Below, piece by piece: positions 55,329-64,000 of a stretch of DNA of 64,000 nucleotides; within the stretch, counting starts at the first letter, position 1; every line of letters begins with the position of its first letter. Below the pieces are notes generated by a model. That model made no database searches. It saw only the letters and a list, made by a program, of their open reading frames with translations, and was not told the origin of the DNA. The translations under genes and the position numbers were made by a program. The DNA is from Bog-473 sp963834405 (GTDB lineage: Bacteria; Actinomycetota; Acidimicrobiia; Acidimicrobiales; RAAP-2), in assembly GCA_963834405.1 (NCBI GenBank), contig CAWIBX010000005.1:1116001-1180000 (forward strand), given 5' to 3'.

Positions 55329-56087
55329 GTGACCGCCCCCGTTCTTCCCGGCGCCGAACCGTATTCCGCCTCGGGCGACGCCCGTGGCGCGCTCGTCCTC
55401 CACGGCTTCACCGGGAACCCGCAATCGATGCGAGGTCTCGCCTTGGCGCTCGCCGACGCCGGACTGACGGTCGAGATGCCGCTGCTCCCCGGGCACGGAA
55501 CGGACGTGTCGGACATGGTGCCGACGCGTTGGGAGGACTGGTCCGGCGCGGCGGCGGCCGCCTACCTCGACCTGGCGGCGCGTTGTGACGCGGTCGTGGT
55601 GGTCGGTCTCTCCATGGGGGGCACGCTGGCGGTCTGGCTGGCGGAACACCATCCAGAGATCGCCGCGCTCGCCCTGGTGAACCCCATGGTGGCCCCGCCC
55701 GACGCCGACTCGGTTGCGTTCGTCCAGGCGATGGTCGAGAACGGCGACGAGCTAGCGCCGGGCGTGGGGTCGGACATCGCGAAGGAGGGTTCGGTGGAGT
55801 CCGCCTACCCCGAGCTGCCGCTACGCGCCGCGGTCTCGCTCTTCTCCGCCGCCGCTGAGGTGGGATCGGGGTTGGAATCCGTCACCTGTCCGGTGCTGGT
55901 GTTCACGAGCACCCAGGACCACGTGGTCGACCCGAAGTCGAGCGCGTTGTTGGTGGAGCGGGCGAAAGGCCCCGTCGAGCAGGTGGTGCTCGACCGCAGT
56001 TACCACGTGGCCACGCTCGACTACGACAAGGACGAGATAGAGGCGCGCACGGTGGAGTTCGTCACCGGCGTGCTGTCATCGCGATGA
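55329..56087 (+). CDS. Alpha/beta hydrolase (carboxylesterase/lipase type)
   Basis: A 252-residue serine hydrolase. The oxyanion region is LVLHGFTGNPQSMRG (about residues 22-36), the nucleophile elbow VVGLSMGGTLAVWLA (about residue 96), and the acid and His are in TSTQDHVVDP and DRSYHVATLDYD near the C-terminus. The size and GLSMGG box fit Est30-like carboxylesterases and monoacylglycerol lipases. Its stop overlaps the start of gatC (ATGA), so it is translated with the amidotransferase genes, for no obvious metabolic reason. Confidence 0.9.
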   Translation: MTAPVLPGAEPYSASGDARGALVLHGFTGNPQSMRGLALALADAGLTVEMPLLPGHGTDVSDMVPTRWEDWSGAAAAAYLDLAARCDAVVVVGLSMGGTLAVWLAEHHPEIAALALVNPMVAPPDADSVAFVQAMVENGDELAPGVGSDIAKEGSVESAYPELPLRAAVSLFSAAAEVGSGLESVTCPVLVFTSTQDHVVDPKSSALLVERAKGPVEQVVLDRSYHVATLDYDKDEIEARTVEFVTGVLSSR

Positions 56088-56395
56088 GCGACGGCGGTTC
56101 GGGCCTCACCCGTGACGACGTGGTCCACGTCGCCCACCTCGCCCGCCTCACCCTGAGCGACGACGAGCTCGAGCTGTTCACCGCGCAATTGCGCACCGTG
56201 TTGGACCATGCGGCCGACGTGGCCGCGCTCGACCTGTCGCACCTGCCGCCGTCGTCCCATCCCATCGCCCTCGAGAACGTGCTGCGGTCGGACGAGCCGC
56301 GGCCGAGCCTGGACCGCGAGGAGGTGCTGGCCCAGGCGCCCGCCGTCGAGGACCACCAGTTCCGGGTGCCGCGCATTCAAGGGGAGGCTCCGTGA
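56084..56395 (+). CDS. gatC: Asp-tRNA(Asn)/Glu-tRNA(Gln) amidotransferase subunit C
   Basis: A 103-residue GatC, the small subunit that wraps around GatA and helps assemble the complex. LTRDDVVHVAHLARLTLSDDELELFTAQL opens the protein, and LPPSSHPIALENVLRSDEP follows in the extended part, both standard for GatC. It overlaps the esterase upstream and gatA downstream by 4 bp each, so its translation is coupled to both. Confidence 0.95.
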   Translation: MSDGGSGLTRDDVVHVAHLARLTLSDDELELFTAQLRTVLDHAADVAALDLSHLPPSSHPIALENVLRSDEPRPSLDREEVLAQAPAVEDHQFRVPRIQGEAP

Positions 56396-57867
56396 CGGCG
56401 GGTTCGGCGGACACGGCGCGGTCGGTCGCCGAGGCGGTCCGTACCGGGGCGCGCACGGCGCGTGAGGTGACCGAGGAGGCGCTGGCAGCCGTCGCAAGCG
56501 GTGACGCCGAGGTGCACGCATTCCTGTCCGTCCTGGAAGATGACGCGCTGGCGCAGGCCGAAGCGGTGGACGCCGAGGTCGCCGCCGGACGGGACCCGGG
56601 GCCGCTGGCCGGCGTCCCGGTGGCGTTGAAGGACAACCTCTGCACCCGCGGCATCGCGACCACGTGCGGTTCCAAGATCCTGGAGGGGTGGCGGCCGCCC
56701 TACGACGCAACGGTCGTGGCCAAGCTGCGGGCCGCCGGAGCGGTCGCCCTGGGCAAGACGAACATGGACGAGTTCGCGATGGGGAGCTCGACCGAGAACT
56801 CGGCCTACGGTCCCACGCGCAACCCACGCTGCCTGTCCACCGTGCCGGGTGGCAGCAGCGGTGGGTCGGCGGCGGCGGTGGCGGCCGGCTTCGCCCGGCT
56901 GGGACTCGGGTCGGACACCGGTGGCTCCATCCGCCAGCCCGCGGCGCTGTGCGGCGTGGTCGGGATGAAGCCCACCTACGGACGCGTGTCGCGCTACGGG
57001 CTCGTCGCGTTCGCCAGCTCGCTCGATCAGATCGGTCCGTTTGCGACGAGGGTCGAGGACGCGGCGCTCCTCTTCGACGTCATCGCCGGGCACGACCCCT
57101 GTGACAGCACCTCCCTGCCGTCGCCGCCCGAGCCGACGCTGGAGCCGGTCCACGACGGGGCCGAGGGCATCCGGGTGGGGTTGTGCCGCGACCTGGTCGA
57201 CGGCTGCGCGTCCGACGTGGCGGCCCGCGTGCACGAGGCGGCGGACGCGCTGGCCGGCGCGGGCGCGAAGGTCGAGGAGATCTCGGTGCCCGAGTTCGCC
57301 TACGGGCTGTCGGCGTACTACCTGATTGCGCCGGCCGAGGCGTCCTCGAACCTGGCGCGCTACGACGGCGTCCGCTACGGGCTCCGGGTCGACGGCGACG
57401 ACGCCGAGGCGATGAACACGGCGACCCGCACGGCGGGGTTCGGGGCCGAGGTGAAGCGCCGGATCATGCTGGGGACCTACGCCCTGTCGGCCGGCTACTA
57501 CAACGCCTACTACGGTCAGGCACAACGGGTCCGCACGCTCGTCATGCGGGCGTTCGACCGTGCCTACGAGTCCGTCGACGTCCTCCTCGGCGCCACCGCG
57601 CCGACGACCGCGTTCGCGCTGGGAGCCAAGGTCGACGACCCGATGGCCATGTACATGAACGACGTCTGCACCATCCCCTCGAATCTGTCCGGACATCCGG
57701 CCATGTCGGTGCCTTTCGGCACGGGCGACGACGGGCTCCCGGTGGGGGTCCAGGTGCTGGCCCCGGCGCTCGGCGAGGCGACCATGTTCCGGGTGGCCCG
57801 AGTGATCGAGTCCTTTGCACCGACCGGAACCGGGCGTCGCAGTGAAGAAAGGCCGGGCGGCACGTGA
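56392..57867 (+). CDS. gatA: Asp-tRNA(Asn)/Glu-tRNA(Gln) amidotransferase subunit A
   Basis: A 491-residue amidase-signature subunit that releases ammonia from glutamine for tRNA transamidation. The Ser-cisSer-Lys triad is spread over VALKDNLCT (Lys, about residue 79), GGSSGGSAAAVAAG (cis-Ser, about residue 155) and SDTGGSIRQPAALCG (nucleophile Ser, about residue 180). The following GMKPTYGRVSRYGLVAFASSLDQIGP is diagnostic for GatA. It starts at GTG 56392, overlapping gatC, and its stop overlaps gatB. Confidence 0.97.
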   Translation: MTAGSADTARSVAEAVRTGARTAREVTEEALAAVASGDAEVHAFLSVLEDDALAQAEAVDAEVAAGRDPGPLAGVPVALKDNLCTRGIATTCGSKILEGWRPPYDATVVAKLRAAGAVALGKTNMDEFAMGSSTENSAYGPTRNPRCLSTVPGGSSGGSAAAVAAGFARLGLGSDTGGSIRQPAALCGVVGMKPTYGRVSRYGLVAFASSLDQIGPFATRVEDAALLFDVIAGHDPCDSTSLPSPPEPTLEPVHDGAEGIRVGLCRDLVDGCASDVAARVHEAADALAGAGAKVEEISVPEFAYGLSAYYLIAPAEASSNLARYDGVRYGLRVDGDDAEAMNTATRTAGFGAEVKRRIMLGTYALSAGYYNAYYGQAQRVRTLVMRAFDRAYESVDVLLGATAPTTAFALGAKVDDPMAMYMNDVCTIPSNLSGHPAMSVPFGTGDDGLPVGVQVLAPALGEATMFRVARVIESFAPTGTGRRSEERPGGT

Positions 57868-59294
57868 GCGAGTGGGAGACCGTCATCGGGCTCGAGGTGC
57901 ACTGCGAGCTGCTCACCGCGACCAAGTTGTTCTGCGGCTGCCGCAACGCCTTCGGCGACGAGCCCAACGTCAACATCTGTCCGACCTGCATCGGGCTGCC
58001 CGGGGCGCTGCCCGTCCTGAACGAGCAGGCGGTGGAGCTGGCCATGCGGATCGGCGAGGCGTTGCACTGCGAGATCCGGCCGTCGGAGTTCGCCCGGAAG
58101 AACTACTTCTACCCGGACCAGGCCAAGGACTACCAGATCAGCCAGTACGACCTCCCGCTGAACGCCGCCGGTTGGCTCGAGCTGCCTGACGGCTCCCGGG
58201 TCGGCGTGACCCGGGCGCAGATGGAGGAGGACACCGGCAAGCTCACCCACGTCGGGGCCGGCGGGCGGATCAACACGGCGCAGCACGCGCTGGTCGACTA
58301 CAACCGTTCCGGGGTGCCGCTGGTCGAGATCGTCAGCGAGCCCGACATCCGATCCGCCGCGCAGGCCCGGTCGTACGCGGCGGAGCTGCGGGCCATCCTC
58401 GTGGCGACCGGTGCGTCGGACGGGCGCATGGAGGAGGGCTCCGTGCGGGTCGACGCCAACGTGTCGGTACGGCCGACGGGCAGCGACGCCTTCGGGACCC
58501 GCTGCGAGATCAAGAACCTCAACTCTTTGCGTTCGCTGGTTCGGGGGATCGAGTACGAGGCGGCCCGCCAGATCGGCGTGCTCGAAGCCGGCGGTGTCGT
58601 GGCGCAGGAGACGAGGCACTGGGACGAGGCGGCGGGACGCACGGAGGCGCTGCGCTCGAAGGAGGAGTCGCACGACTACCGCTACTTCCCCGAACCGGAC
58701 CTGGTGCCGTTGGCGCCGGACGCGGCCTGGCAGGCGCGGGTGCGCTCGGGGCTGGGACCGATGCCGGCCGCACGGCGAGACCGGTTGGCAGCGGCGCTCG
58801 GGGGCGCGCCCAGCGACGCCGAGACGGATCAGATCAGGGCCGTCGTCGACCTGGGCCTCGACGGCCTCGTGCGCGCGGCGGCCGACGCGGGTGCTCCGGT
58901 GGGGTTGGCGCTGGTCCGCGCGGCCAACGAGGTGGCCGCCCAGCCCGAGGCCGGGCTGCGGATGGACCCGGCTACTTTCGCGGCGCTGCTCTCAATGGAG
59001 TCGCGCGGCCAGTTGTCGGCCACGCAGTCCAAGGCGGTGCTCGGCACCCTGCTGGAGCAGGGCGGCGGCGACCCGGCGGTAGTGGCCAAGGAGATGGGCT
59101 TCGAGGCCCTCGCGGCCGACACCCTCGCCGCGGTGCTCGACGAAATCATCGCCGCGCACCCCGACGAGTGGACTCGCTTCGTCGCCGGCGACGACAAGTT
59201 GATGGGGATGTTCACCGGCGAGGTGATGAAGGTGACGGCCGGCAAGGCGAACGGCAAGGAGGTCGCGGCCGAGCTGCGCCGCCGCCGCGGCTGA
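57864..59294 (+). CDS. gatB: Asp-tRNA(Asn)/Glu-tRNA(Gln) amidotransferase subunit B
   Basis: A 476-residue GatB, the tRNA-binding and kinase subunit. It starts WETVIGLEVHCELLTATKLFCGC, with metal-binding FYPDQAKDYQISQYD near residue 93, LTHVGAGGRINTAQHALVDYNRSGVPLVEIV near residue 130, and the C-terminal YqeY-like tail (residues about 330-476). It completes gatCAB, which corrects Glu-tRNA-Gln and Asp-tRNA-Asn in bacteria lacking the direct enzymes. A 6-bp stem-loop lies 23 nt after the stop. Confidence 0.97.
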   Translation: MSEWETVIGLEVHCELLTATKLFCGCRNAFGDEPNVNICPTCIGLPGALPVLNEQAVELAMRIGEALHCEIRPSEFARKNYFYPDQAKDYQISQYDLPLNAAGWLELPDGSRVGVTRAQMEEDTGKLTHVGAGGRINTAQHALVDYNRSGVPLVEIVSEPDIRSAAQARSYAAELRAILVATGASDGRMEEGSVRVDANVSVRPTGSDAFGTRCEIKNLNSLRSLVRGIEYEAARQIGVLEAGGVVAQETRHWDEAAGRTEALRSKEESHDYRYFPEPDLVPLAPDAAWQARVRSGLGPMPAARRDRLAAALGGAPSDAETDQIRAVVDLGLDGLVRAAADAGAPVGLALVRAANEVAAQPEAGLRMDPATFAALLSMESRGQLSATQSKAVLGTLLEQGGGDPAVVAKEMGFEALAADTLAAVLDEIIAAHPDEWTRFVAGDDKLMGMFTGEVMKVTAGKANGKEVAAELRRRRG

Positions 59295-59316
59295 GGGGCA
59301 ATCAACGATGCGATCC

Positions 59317-59334
59317 GCGACCAGCGGCGGTCGC
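59317..59334 (+). terminator. Possible stem-loop after gatB
   Basis: GCGACC, a 6-base loop (AGCGGC) and GGTCGC form a short perfect stem-loop 23 nt after the gatB stop. No U-rich tract follows, so terminator function is uncertain. Confidence 0.3.
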
Positions 59335-59449
59335 CCAAATCGGCGACGGAAGCGATGTCATCGCAACCTCTCGACCCGTTCCTCCACCGCTCCACTTGTC
59401 CTAACATCCCGTGCTCTCATGGGGACGTTCCCGCCCGCCGAGCCGGACC

Positions 59450-60868
59450 ATGTGTTACTCATATGAGGTGGCAATCGAGTCACCACCCGGTACGTTGGAC
59501 TCAGCAGCGTCATCTAGGTCAGGGGCGGATCCATCTCTCGGAGGTAGCCCTTCGCACCCCGGAAGTCCTCGTCAGGTCTGGTTGGGTCTCGGACTGGTCA
59601 TCCTCGTGTTTGTGGCGCTGTCGAGTTTCATCGCCATCAAGACGCCCGCCTGGGAAGCAGCTGATGAGCCGGGTCACGTCTACAACATCGAGTTGCTGGT
59701 CGGCGGCCACTGGTATGGGATCAACACACATTGCCGATTCGTTCTCGGCTCCGGAGTTGTGCCGCGTACATGCAGTGAAAACGAGGTCCAACAGGCCCCC
59801 TTGTATTACCTCGCTATGGCTGCCTGGCAGAAGGTGGTGGGGTTGCCGCCGAGGCCTCCACCGAGCCTTCGGACTAGTCCGACCGTCTACACCCACGGGG
59901 AGGAGTTCGCGCACCACAGCGCCTCCGACCATCGATTTCTTCTGTGGCTGCGGTTTCCCAACATTGCGCTGGGGGCCTCAACCGTTTTGGTGGTGTTCCT
60001 GGCGATACGGCGGGTGAGCCGTGATCCGTGGACCCCCGTCGTCGCTGCCGCCATTCTCGCCTTTCTCCCGCGCTTTGTCTTCCTCTCGGCGTTCGTCACC
60101 AACGACAATCTGGTGAACTTCTTGGGGGCGGTCCTCGGCTATGTCGCTCTGCGGTTCATCACCTCCCCAAGCTTGTGGACCATGACCTTCGTCGGTGCAA
60201 CCTTCGGCCTGCTGGTGGCGACCAAGCTTTCGGCCCTTCCGATGGGCCTCGTGATCTTGGTCCTCGTTCTCCTGGTGCCGACGTGGAAACGGCGACTGTC
60301 CCTGTTGGCCGTTGCCGGCGGAGGTGCGGCGCTGACCTGTGGGTGGTATCTCATCCAGAACACGGTTCGCTACGGGGATCCACTGGCCAGGACGGCGAGT
60401 TCCCGCTATCTGGCCTTGGACGGGGGCCTCGGAACCGTTTTGGTGCCTTACAGGGTGAAGGATCCGCTTCGCTACGTCTTCTGGGACGTTCCGCAGACCA
60501 TCATGCGTACGTTCTGGTACGAATCCGGATGGAATCAGTTCACCTGGAAGATGCCAGTGTACGTCGCCATCACGGTGGTCGTTCTCATTGTCCTCGTCGG
60601 CATCTACGGCCAGAAGATCCCTCGCGACGTGCTCATCACACTGGTCACCCTCTCTGTCGCCGCCCTGCTCAGTGTCTGGATCGTGGCGTTTCAGACCGAC
60701 TCGTACAAAGGTCGCTATGCGCTCGTTGGCTGTGTCGGCATCGCCGGACTGATTGCCTTTGCCCTCCAGCGATGGAAGCTGCCTGTGCGATTCCTGCTTC
60801 CTGCGTCAGGCGTCGTCGGGACGTGCGTCGCGATCAATTCCAACATTCTGAGTGTCCACTGGACCTAG
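59450..60868 (+). CDS. Polytopic membrane protein, GT-C or DUF2142-like
   Basis: A protein of about 472 residues with 10-12 predicted membrane segments. After the first segment, the loop ETPAWEAADEPGHVYNIEL-like region (KTPAWEAADEPGHVYN) contains acidic residues of the kind found in glycosyltransferase C family and DUF2142 proteins. RVKDPLRYVFWDVPQTIMRTFWYESGWNQF follows near residue 350. The donor is probably a lipid-linked sugar, but this is inferred. The start is uncertain (GTG 59411, ATG 59450 or GTG 59468). It converges with the next gene on a perfect palindrome at its stop. Confidence 0.6.
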   Translation: MCYSYEVAIESPPGTLDSAASSRSGADPSLGGSPSHPGSPRQVWLGLGLVILVFVALSSFIAIKTPAWEAADEPGHVYNIELLVGGHWYGINTHCRFVLGSGVVPRTCSENEVQQAPLYYLAMAAWQKVVGLPPRPPPSLRTSPTVYTHGEEFAHHSASDHRFLLWLRFPNIALGASTVLVVFLAIRRVSRDPWTPVVAAAILAFLPRFVFLSAFVTNDNLVNFLGAVLGYVALRFITSPSLWTMTFVGATFGLLVATKLSALPMGLVILVLVLLVPTWKRRLSLLAVAGGGAALTCGWYLIQNTVRYGDPLARTASSRYLALDGGLGTVLVPYRVKDPLRYVFWDVPQTIMRTFWYESGWNQFTWKMPVYVAITVVVLIVLVGIYGQKIPRDVLITLVTLSVAALLSVWIVAFQTDSYKGRYALVGCVGIAGLIAFALQRWKLPVRFLLPASGVVGTCVAINSNILSVHWT

Positions 60869-60879
60869 GAAGGCCTTCC
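60868..60879. other. Perfect 12-bp palindrome between convergent genes
   Basis: GGAAGGCCTTCC overlaps the last base of the stop codon of the upstream gene (59450-60868) and precedes the end of the convergent gene. It could form a bidirectional terminator-like hairpin or a restriction/protein-binding site; no U-tract is seen. Confidence 0.35.
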
Positions 60880-60895
60880 GACTGCGCCGAACCTC

Positions 60896-62800
60896 TCAGT
60901 TCTTGACCCGGATGCTCACGCGGCGGGAGAAGGTGTGTCCGGCGTGGTTGAAGGCCTCTGACAACACAACGTAGGAGCCATTGGGGACGGTCCTCGTATT
61001 CCAGTCGAGCACCCAACCGTAGGGGGTCCGGGTGGCCGTGCCGATCACCGGTCCCGAGTACCCGTACCTGCCGCCAAAGATCCGATATTCGACCTTCGTC
61101 GCTTTCGACGCGGCGGCGTCAAGACGGGTCGATCCGCTAAGCGTCGCTCCCGAGGACGGAACGAGGACGCTCGTTGTTGGGAGCGGCTCCGAGCTGTGCG
61201 TCCAGACCTCTACTCTTGCGTCCTCAAAGGGGAACACTTCTGGCTGGTACCCAAGTGTGACAAGCGTGTGGTCGATCGTTGACCGATTGCTCGCGTCCAA
61301 GGAACTGAGGGCGGGCTGCGAGATGTAGACGAGAACACGCTTGGCGTGTGCGACGTCAGCGGCAACCTGGTCGGGGTCGACTCGATAGAGATCGGTATGA
61401 ATGCGTGGATCCTTGAACGCCGGGGAGAAGCCGGGATAACCCGAGGGATCCCCTTCGAACAGAACCGCGAAATGTGACTCGGCGGCCAATGAGTAGGCGG
61501 ACCCGACCACGAGGAGAGAGTCGCTGGGACCAAGGTTCGACTCGGCGAAGCTGACCGCCGGCTGCGCGCCGGGGAGGGGGTAGGGCAAGGGCGTCGCCTC
61601 GAGTGCGAATCCCAGAACAATGGCAGCACCCGCGCCGGCGACGACGTCCATCGCGAGGCGGAATCCGCTGACGTCGAGGCTGCTCCGGATTCTCTCAAGT
61701 GCCGCCGCCAGGCCGACGGCCATCACCGGGACCAGCCAGAGGGATGCACGTCCGCCGGTCACCTGCGGGTTTCGCAGCGACGGCCCGAACGGAATTCTGC
61801 CCAGGAGTCCGCCCACGAAGGCGACGGCCAAGAGCAGCAGCAGGTAGCGGGCCACGACCGCCCGGGGCCCTCGCCACGCCTCAATGGCCAAGCCAGCGAG
61901 GGCGACGAGCACACACAGCGTGGCGAACCATTCAGGTCCTCCGGGGTACACCTGGGCGATCCGGGTCAGGTGATGGAGCACCTCGGAGCCAAACCGGATC
62001 GGATCGGGGTAGAAGGTGAGGAAGGCGTCCCAGAGTTGACGCCATTGGGCTGCGACCGCTTTGGTGTTGTAGCTGTCGACGATGGCGACCCCGAGCGCGA
62101 CGGTTGCCCCTGCCTGGACCGCAATGGCGGGAACACGGACCTTGAGATCAGAAACCGGATGAAGCAGCAGCACCAAACCGGCGACCGCCACTGCGACGAG
62201 GGCGAAGAGGCTGATGGATGCGACGACAACGGCGGCCAAGACCCACAGGACTGCCGTCGGCCAGCGCCACTTCGTCCGGGCGAGGCGCGAGATGACCAGG
62301 ACGAGAACGAGCACCACCAGAACGTCTGTGGTGTCGGGCTTGAGCCGGCCCGAATAGGCGATGTCCGCCCGCGAGGCGACCAAGGCGGCTCCCAGCACGA
62401 CGCCGATCCATCGCGCGTAGCCGAGGGCGCGAAGCGTCAGGTACAAGACCGCGGGACCGAGCACCCCTGCGATGAGCGCGGGGTAGGCGAGGCTCACGTC
62501 ACTGCCGCCTACCAGACGGCTCCAGCCCATGAGTGCCGCGATATAGCCCGGATGATCCTGGCTGACCGTGATCAGCTGTGACAGTGGCGCCTTTTGGGCG
62601 GCGCCTTCCACAGCGTCGTCGAGCCAGAGACCTTGAGTCGGAAGCCCGTGTCGACGTACGAGAAAGGCGATGACGATCAGAGCTGCCACGACTACCAGAT
62701 CGGTCATGACGCTTCGCCATTTCGACGGCAGATGAGGGCTCACGATCGAATGGTTCCCTGTGTCGTCAGCGTTGGTGTGGACTATCAGCGCCCCTCGCAT
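60896..62800 (-). CDS. Polytopic membrane protein with C-terminal Ig-like domain
   Basis: A 634-residue protein with about ten predicted membrane segments, then an extracytoplasmic part. WLDDAVEGAAQ after the first segment carries the acidic pair typical of the first loop of GT-C-type glycosyltransferases. The last 90 residues form an Ig-like domain with KVEYRIFGGRYGYSGP and WNTRTVPNGSYVVLSEA, the same module as in the protein at 18549-20276. A start at the second Met (MTDLVVV, about 62707) is also reasonable. The function is unproven. Confidence 0.65.
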   Translation of the reverse strand: MRGALIVHTNADDTGNHSIVSPHLPSKWRSVMTDLVVVAALIVIAFLVRRHGLPTQGLWLDDAVEGAAQKAPLSQLITVSQDHPGYIAALMGWSRLVGGSDVSLAYPALIAGVLGPAVLYLTLRALGYARWIGVVLGAALVASRADIAYSGRLKPDTTDVLVVLVLVLVISRLARTKWRWPTAVLWVLAAVVVASISLFALVAVAVAGLVLLLHPVSDLKVRVPAIAVQAGATVALGVAIVDSYNTKAVAAQWRQLWDAFLTFYPDPIRFGSEVLHHLTRIAQVYPGGPEWFATLCVLVALAGLAIEAWRGPRAVVARYLLLLLAVAFVGGLLGRIPFGPSLRNPQVTGGRASLWLVPVMAVGLAAALERIRSSLDVSGFRLAMDVVAGAGAAIVLGFALEATPLPYPLPGAQPAVSFAESNLGPSDSLLVVGSAYSLAAESHFAVLFEGDPSGYPGFSPAFKDPRIHTDLYRVDPDQVAADVAHAKRVLVYISQPALSSLDASNRSTIDHTLVTLGYQPEVFPFEDARVEVWTHSSEPLPTTSVLVPSSGATLSGSTRLDAAASKATKVEYRIFGGRYGYSGPVIGTATRTPYGWVLDWNTRTVPNGSYVVLSEAFNHAGHTFSRRVSIRVKN

Positions 62801-63071
62801 TCGTCGCCTTCACGGTCGCCGAGGACGCACCGACTTGAGCTCGACGTCCCTGGGAACGGACACCAATTTCGTACTACAGTCCCCTCAGGTGCAGCGCGCC
62901 ACGACGACGCATCGACGGCCTCGCCCGTCTCTCAGGCGCGCCGAGCCAGTGGGCGACGGATGCATCGAGATCACCCGCGTCCGGGTACCTGTCTGGACGG
63001 TTGCGAGGTAAGCTCTGCCCCCCACATGGTCGCCTGATCGGGTCATTCGATTTCGAGGCACTCGAGGACGG

Positions 63072-63779
63072 ATGCGAGCTGGAGTCATATTGCCTCATAC
63101 ACCGAAGCCGTCCCGGCGGTCGTTACTCACGGGCAGCGCGATCGGGGCCTCCGCGGTCCTCTTGGCGGGAGCGGCGCCCGCGGCCGCGTCGTCGAACAGT
63201 CTCGACATCTGGGCGATCAACCCGCTCGGTGTCACGGTACCGAGCGATAAATGGACGTTGATCCCCTGGCCGCGGGTGCTGCTTAATGACACGCCGGTGC
63301 GCCTCGACACCGATCACGCGACGTGGCTTTTCCCGCCGGGCCCGAACGCGATCTACATGATCCTGGCCAACATCGCCTGGGACAACGCGCGGTCCCCCGC
63401 AGGAAAGGCGATCAGGCCGCGCACTCACCGCAAGCTGATCCGGATCATGCAACAGGGGACAGGAACTCCGCAGATGGACCAGCCCGCGTACATCGGGGCG
63501 GCGTCTGACCTGACCTATCACGCCGATCTCGCCGCGCGCGGCGACCAGACGGTACTGAGCGATGGCTCAAAGGGCTACCAACAGCAGCAGGTGACCGTAC
63601 AAGCCGGCATCCCGCTGACGGGTCCGGTAACGCGTATTTGGGTCGAGGTATACCAGGACTCGGGCATGCCGCTCGCCTGTCGTTGGGACGGCACCAACGC
63701 GCCCAAGACGGCGACTCGGCCGCCAGTTATCGGGCTGCTTGCGCCGTCGCTCATGATCGGCAAGCTCGCGCCCTTCTAG
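63072..63779 (+). CDS. Tat-exported protein of unknown function
   Basis: A 235-residue protein with a twin-arginine signal, SRRSLLTGSAIGASAVLLAGAAPAAA (about residues 14-39), so it is probably exported folded. The mature part begins near SSNSLDIWAINPLGVTVPSDKW, and contains GPNAIYMILANIAWDNARSP and GPVTRIWVEVYQDSGMPLACRWDG. I cannot assign a family. ATG 63072 is the first good start. The next gene starts 7 nt after its stop, on the same strand. Confidence 0.65.
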   Translation: MRAGVILPHTPKPSRRSLLTGSAIGASAVLLAGAAPAAASSNSLDIWAINPLGVTVPSDKWTLIPWPRVLLNDTPVRLDTDHATWLFPPGPNAIYMILANIAWDNARSPAGKAIRPRTHRKLIRIMQQGTGTPQMDQPAYIGAASDLTYHADLAARGDQTVLSDGSKGYQQQQVTVQAGIPLTGPVTRIWVEVYQDSGMPLACRWDGTNAPKTATRPPVIGLLAPSLMIGKLAPF

Positions 63780-63786
63780 GTCCCCC

Positions 63787-64000
63787 ATGGCTCGACTGAA
63801 CGACCTCACCCAAGCGAACCAGATGGAGCAGAGCATTATTCGGGAGCGCGCCCTGTTGGCACTGCGACACAACGTTGCGTTGGAGCGGCTCCGAGACCCG
63901 GGAAAGCGGCATCCTGCTGAGCCTTCGAACGCGCCGTTTGAGTTCGAGGACGGTCTTCCCGTTGTGCGAGGGCCGGGGCTCGATGCTTCCGTCGTACTGG
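63787..64000 (+). CDS. Partial gene cut by the window edge
   Basis: An open reading frame from ATG 63787 to the end of the window (71 codons, no stop). It begins ARLNDLTQANQMEQSIIRERAL, then LRHNVALERLRD and FEFEDGLPVVRGPGLDAS. The N-terminal third is helical and charged. It probably forms a unit with the Tat-exported gene. Family and function cannot be judged from this fragment. Confidence 0.5.
   Translation, partial: MARLNDLTQANQMEQSIIRERALLALRHNVALERLRDPGKRHPAEPSNAPFEFEDGLPVVRGPGLDASVVL

Noticed and set aside
63001..63261. Short plus-strand frame before the Tat-exported gene
   Set aside because: It reads as low-complexity Arg/Ser sequence overlapping the signal peptide of the real gene.

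Overview
The window is 64 kb of high-GC, gene-dense DNA, most likely chromosomal DNA of an actinobacterium. The gene content fits the Acidimicrobiia, but that is inference: two luciferase-like (F420-type) flavin oxidoreductases, an SCP2-like sterol carrier, a thiolase/DUF35 pair, a PASTA-domain Ser/Thr kinase, GatCAB, GTG/TTG starts and many apparently leaderless genes. A housekeeping backbone (lepB, ileS, mnmA, ligA, pknB-like, gatCAB) is interleaved with catabolic operons and with AT-richer, surface-glycan-related genes. I found no tRNA, rRNA or CRISPR array.

Layout. 0.2-8.9 kb: a glycan or natural-product-like cluster with two tandem paralogous glycosyltransferases, a membrane-anchored metallophosphoesterase-like protein lacking most metal ligands, a 2OG-Fe(II) oxygenase, a TylF-like protein, GtrA, a methyltransferase, a SPASM radical SAM protein and a PhyH-type dioxygenase. 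8.9-12.7 kb: LLM oxidoreductase, methyltransferase, DUF3052 protein, signal peptidase I and a HAD phosphatase. 12.7-18.5 kb: a divergent lipid/acyl-CoA degradation module. 18.5-27.8 kb: two large membrane proteins, two HAD phosphatases, quinone reductase, glutathione peroxidase and a secreted alpha/beta-hydrolase-like protein. 28.0-28.7 kb: a decayed glycosyltransferase/methyltransferase junction. 28.7-32.5 kb: acetyltransferase and ileS. 32.6-36.1 kb: an AT-richer island with a sulfotransferase between remnants of two unrelated insertion sequences (ISL3 and IS3 families), then a membrane glycosyltransferase-like gene. 36.7-37.9 kb: divergent marR/yceI with a readable promoter and candidate operator. 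38-46 kb: sugar kinase, a gamma-glutamyl-amine catabolism group (GlnA-like, PuuD-like, SDR), Sir2, a wrecked acyl-CoA synthetase and an aldehyde dehydrogenase. 46-53 kb: cysteine desulfurase, mnmA, ligA (two single-base frameshifts in this sequence) and a PASTA kinase, followed by a CCGACTT heptamer array directly against the next start codon. 53-59.3 kb: MFS efflux pump, SCP2-like protein and an esterase-gatC-gatA-gatB operon. 59.4-64 kb: two convergent membrane glycosyltransferase-like genes, a Tat-exported protein and a gene cut by the window edge.

How it works together. Cysteine desulfurase and MnmA sit next to each other and supply and use sulfur for tRNA 2-thiouridine. The esterase-gatCAB genes are translationally coupled by 4-bp overlaps. 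The GlnA-like/PuuD-like/SDR set, with the aldehyde dehydrogenase nearby, resembles gamma-glutamylated amine breakdown. The LLM, SnoaL, DUF35 and thiolase genes run in one direction, opposite an alpha-hydroxy-acid oxidase and acyl-CoA synthetase. Across the window, genes with no upstream partner often carry a TANNNT hexamer 6-8 nt before the start codon, suggesting leaderless mRNAs. Operon-internal genes instead use overlaps or Shine-Dalgarno sequences.
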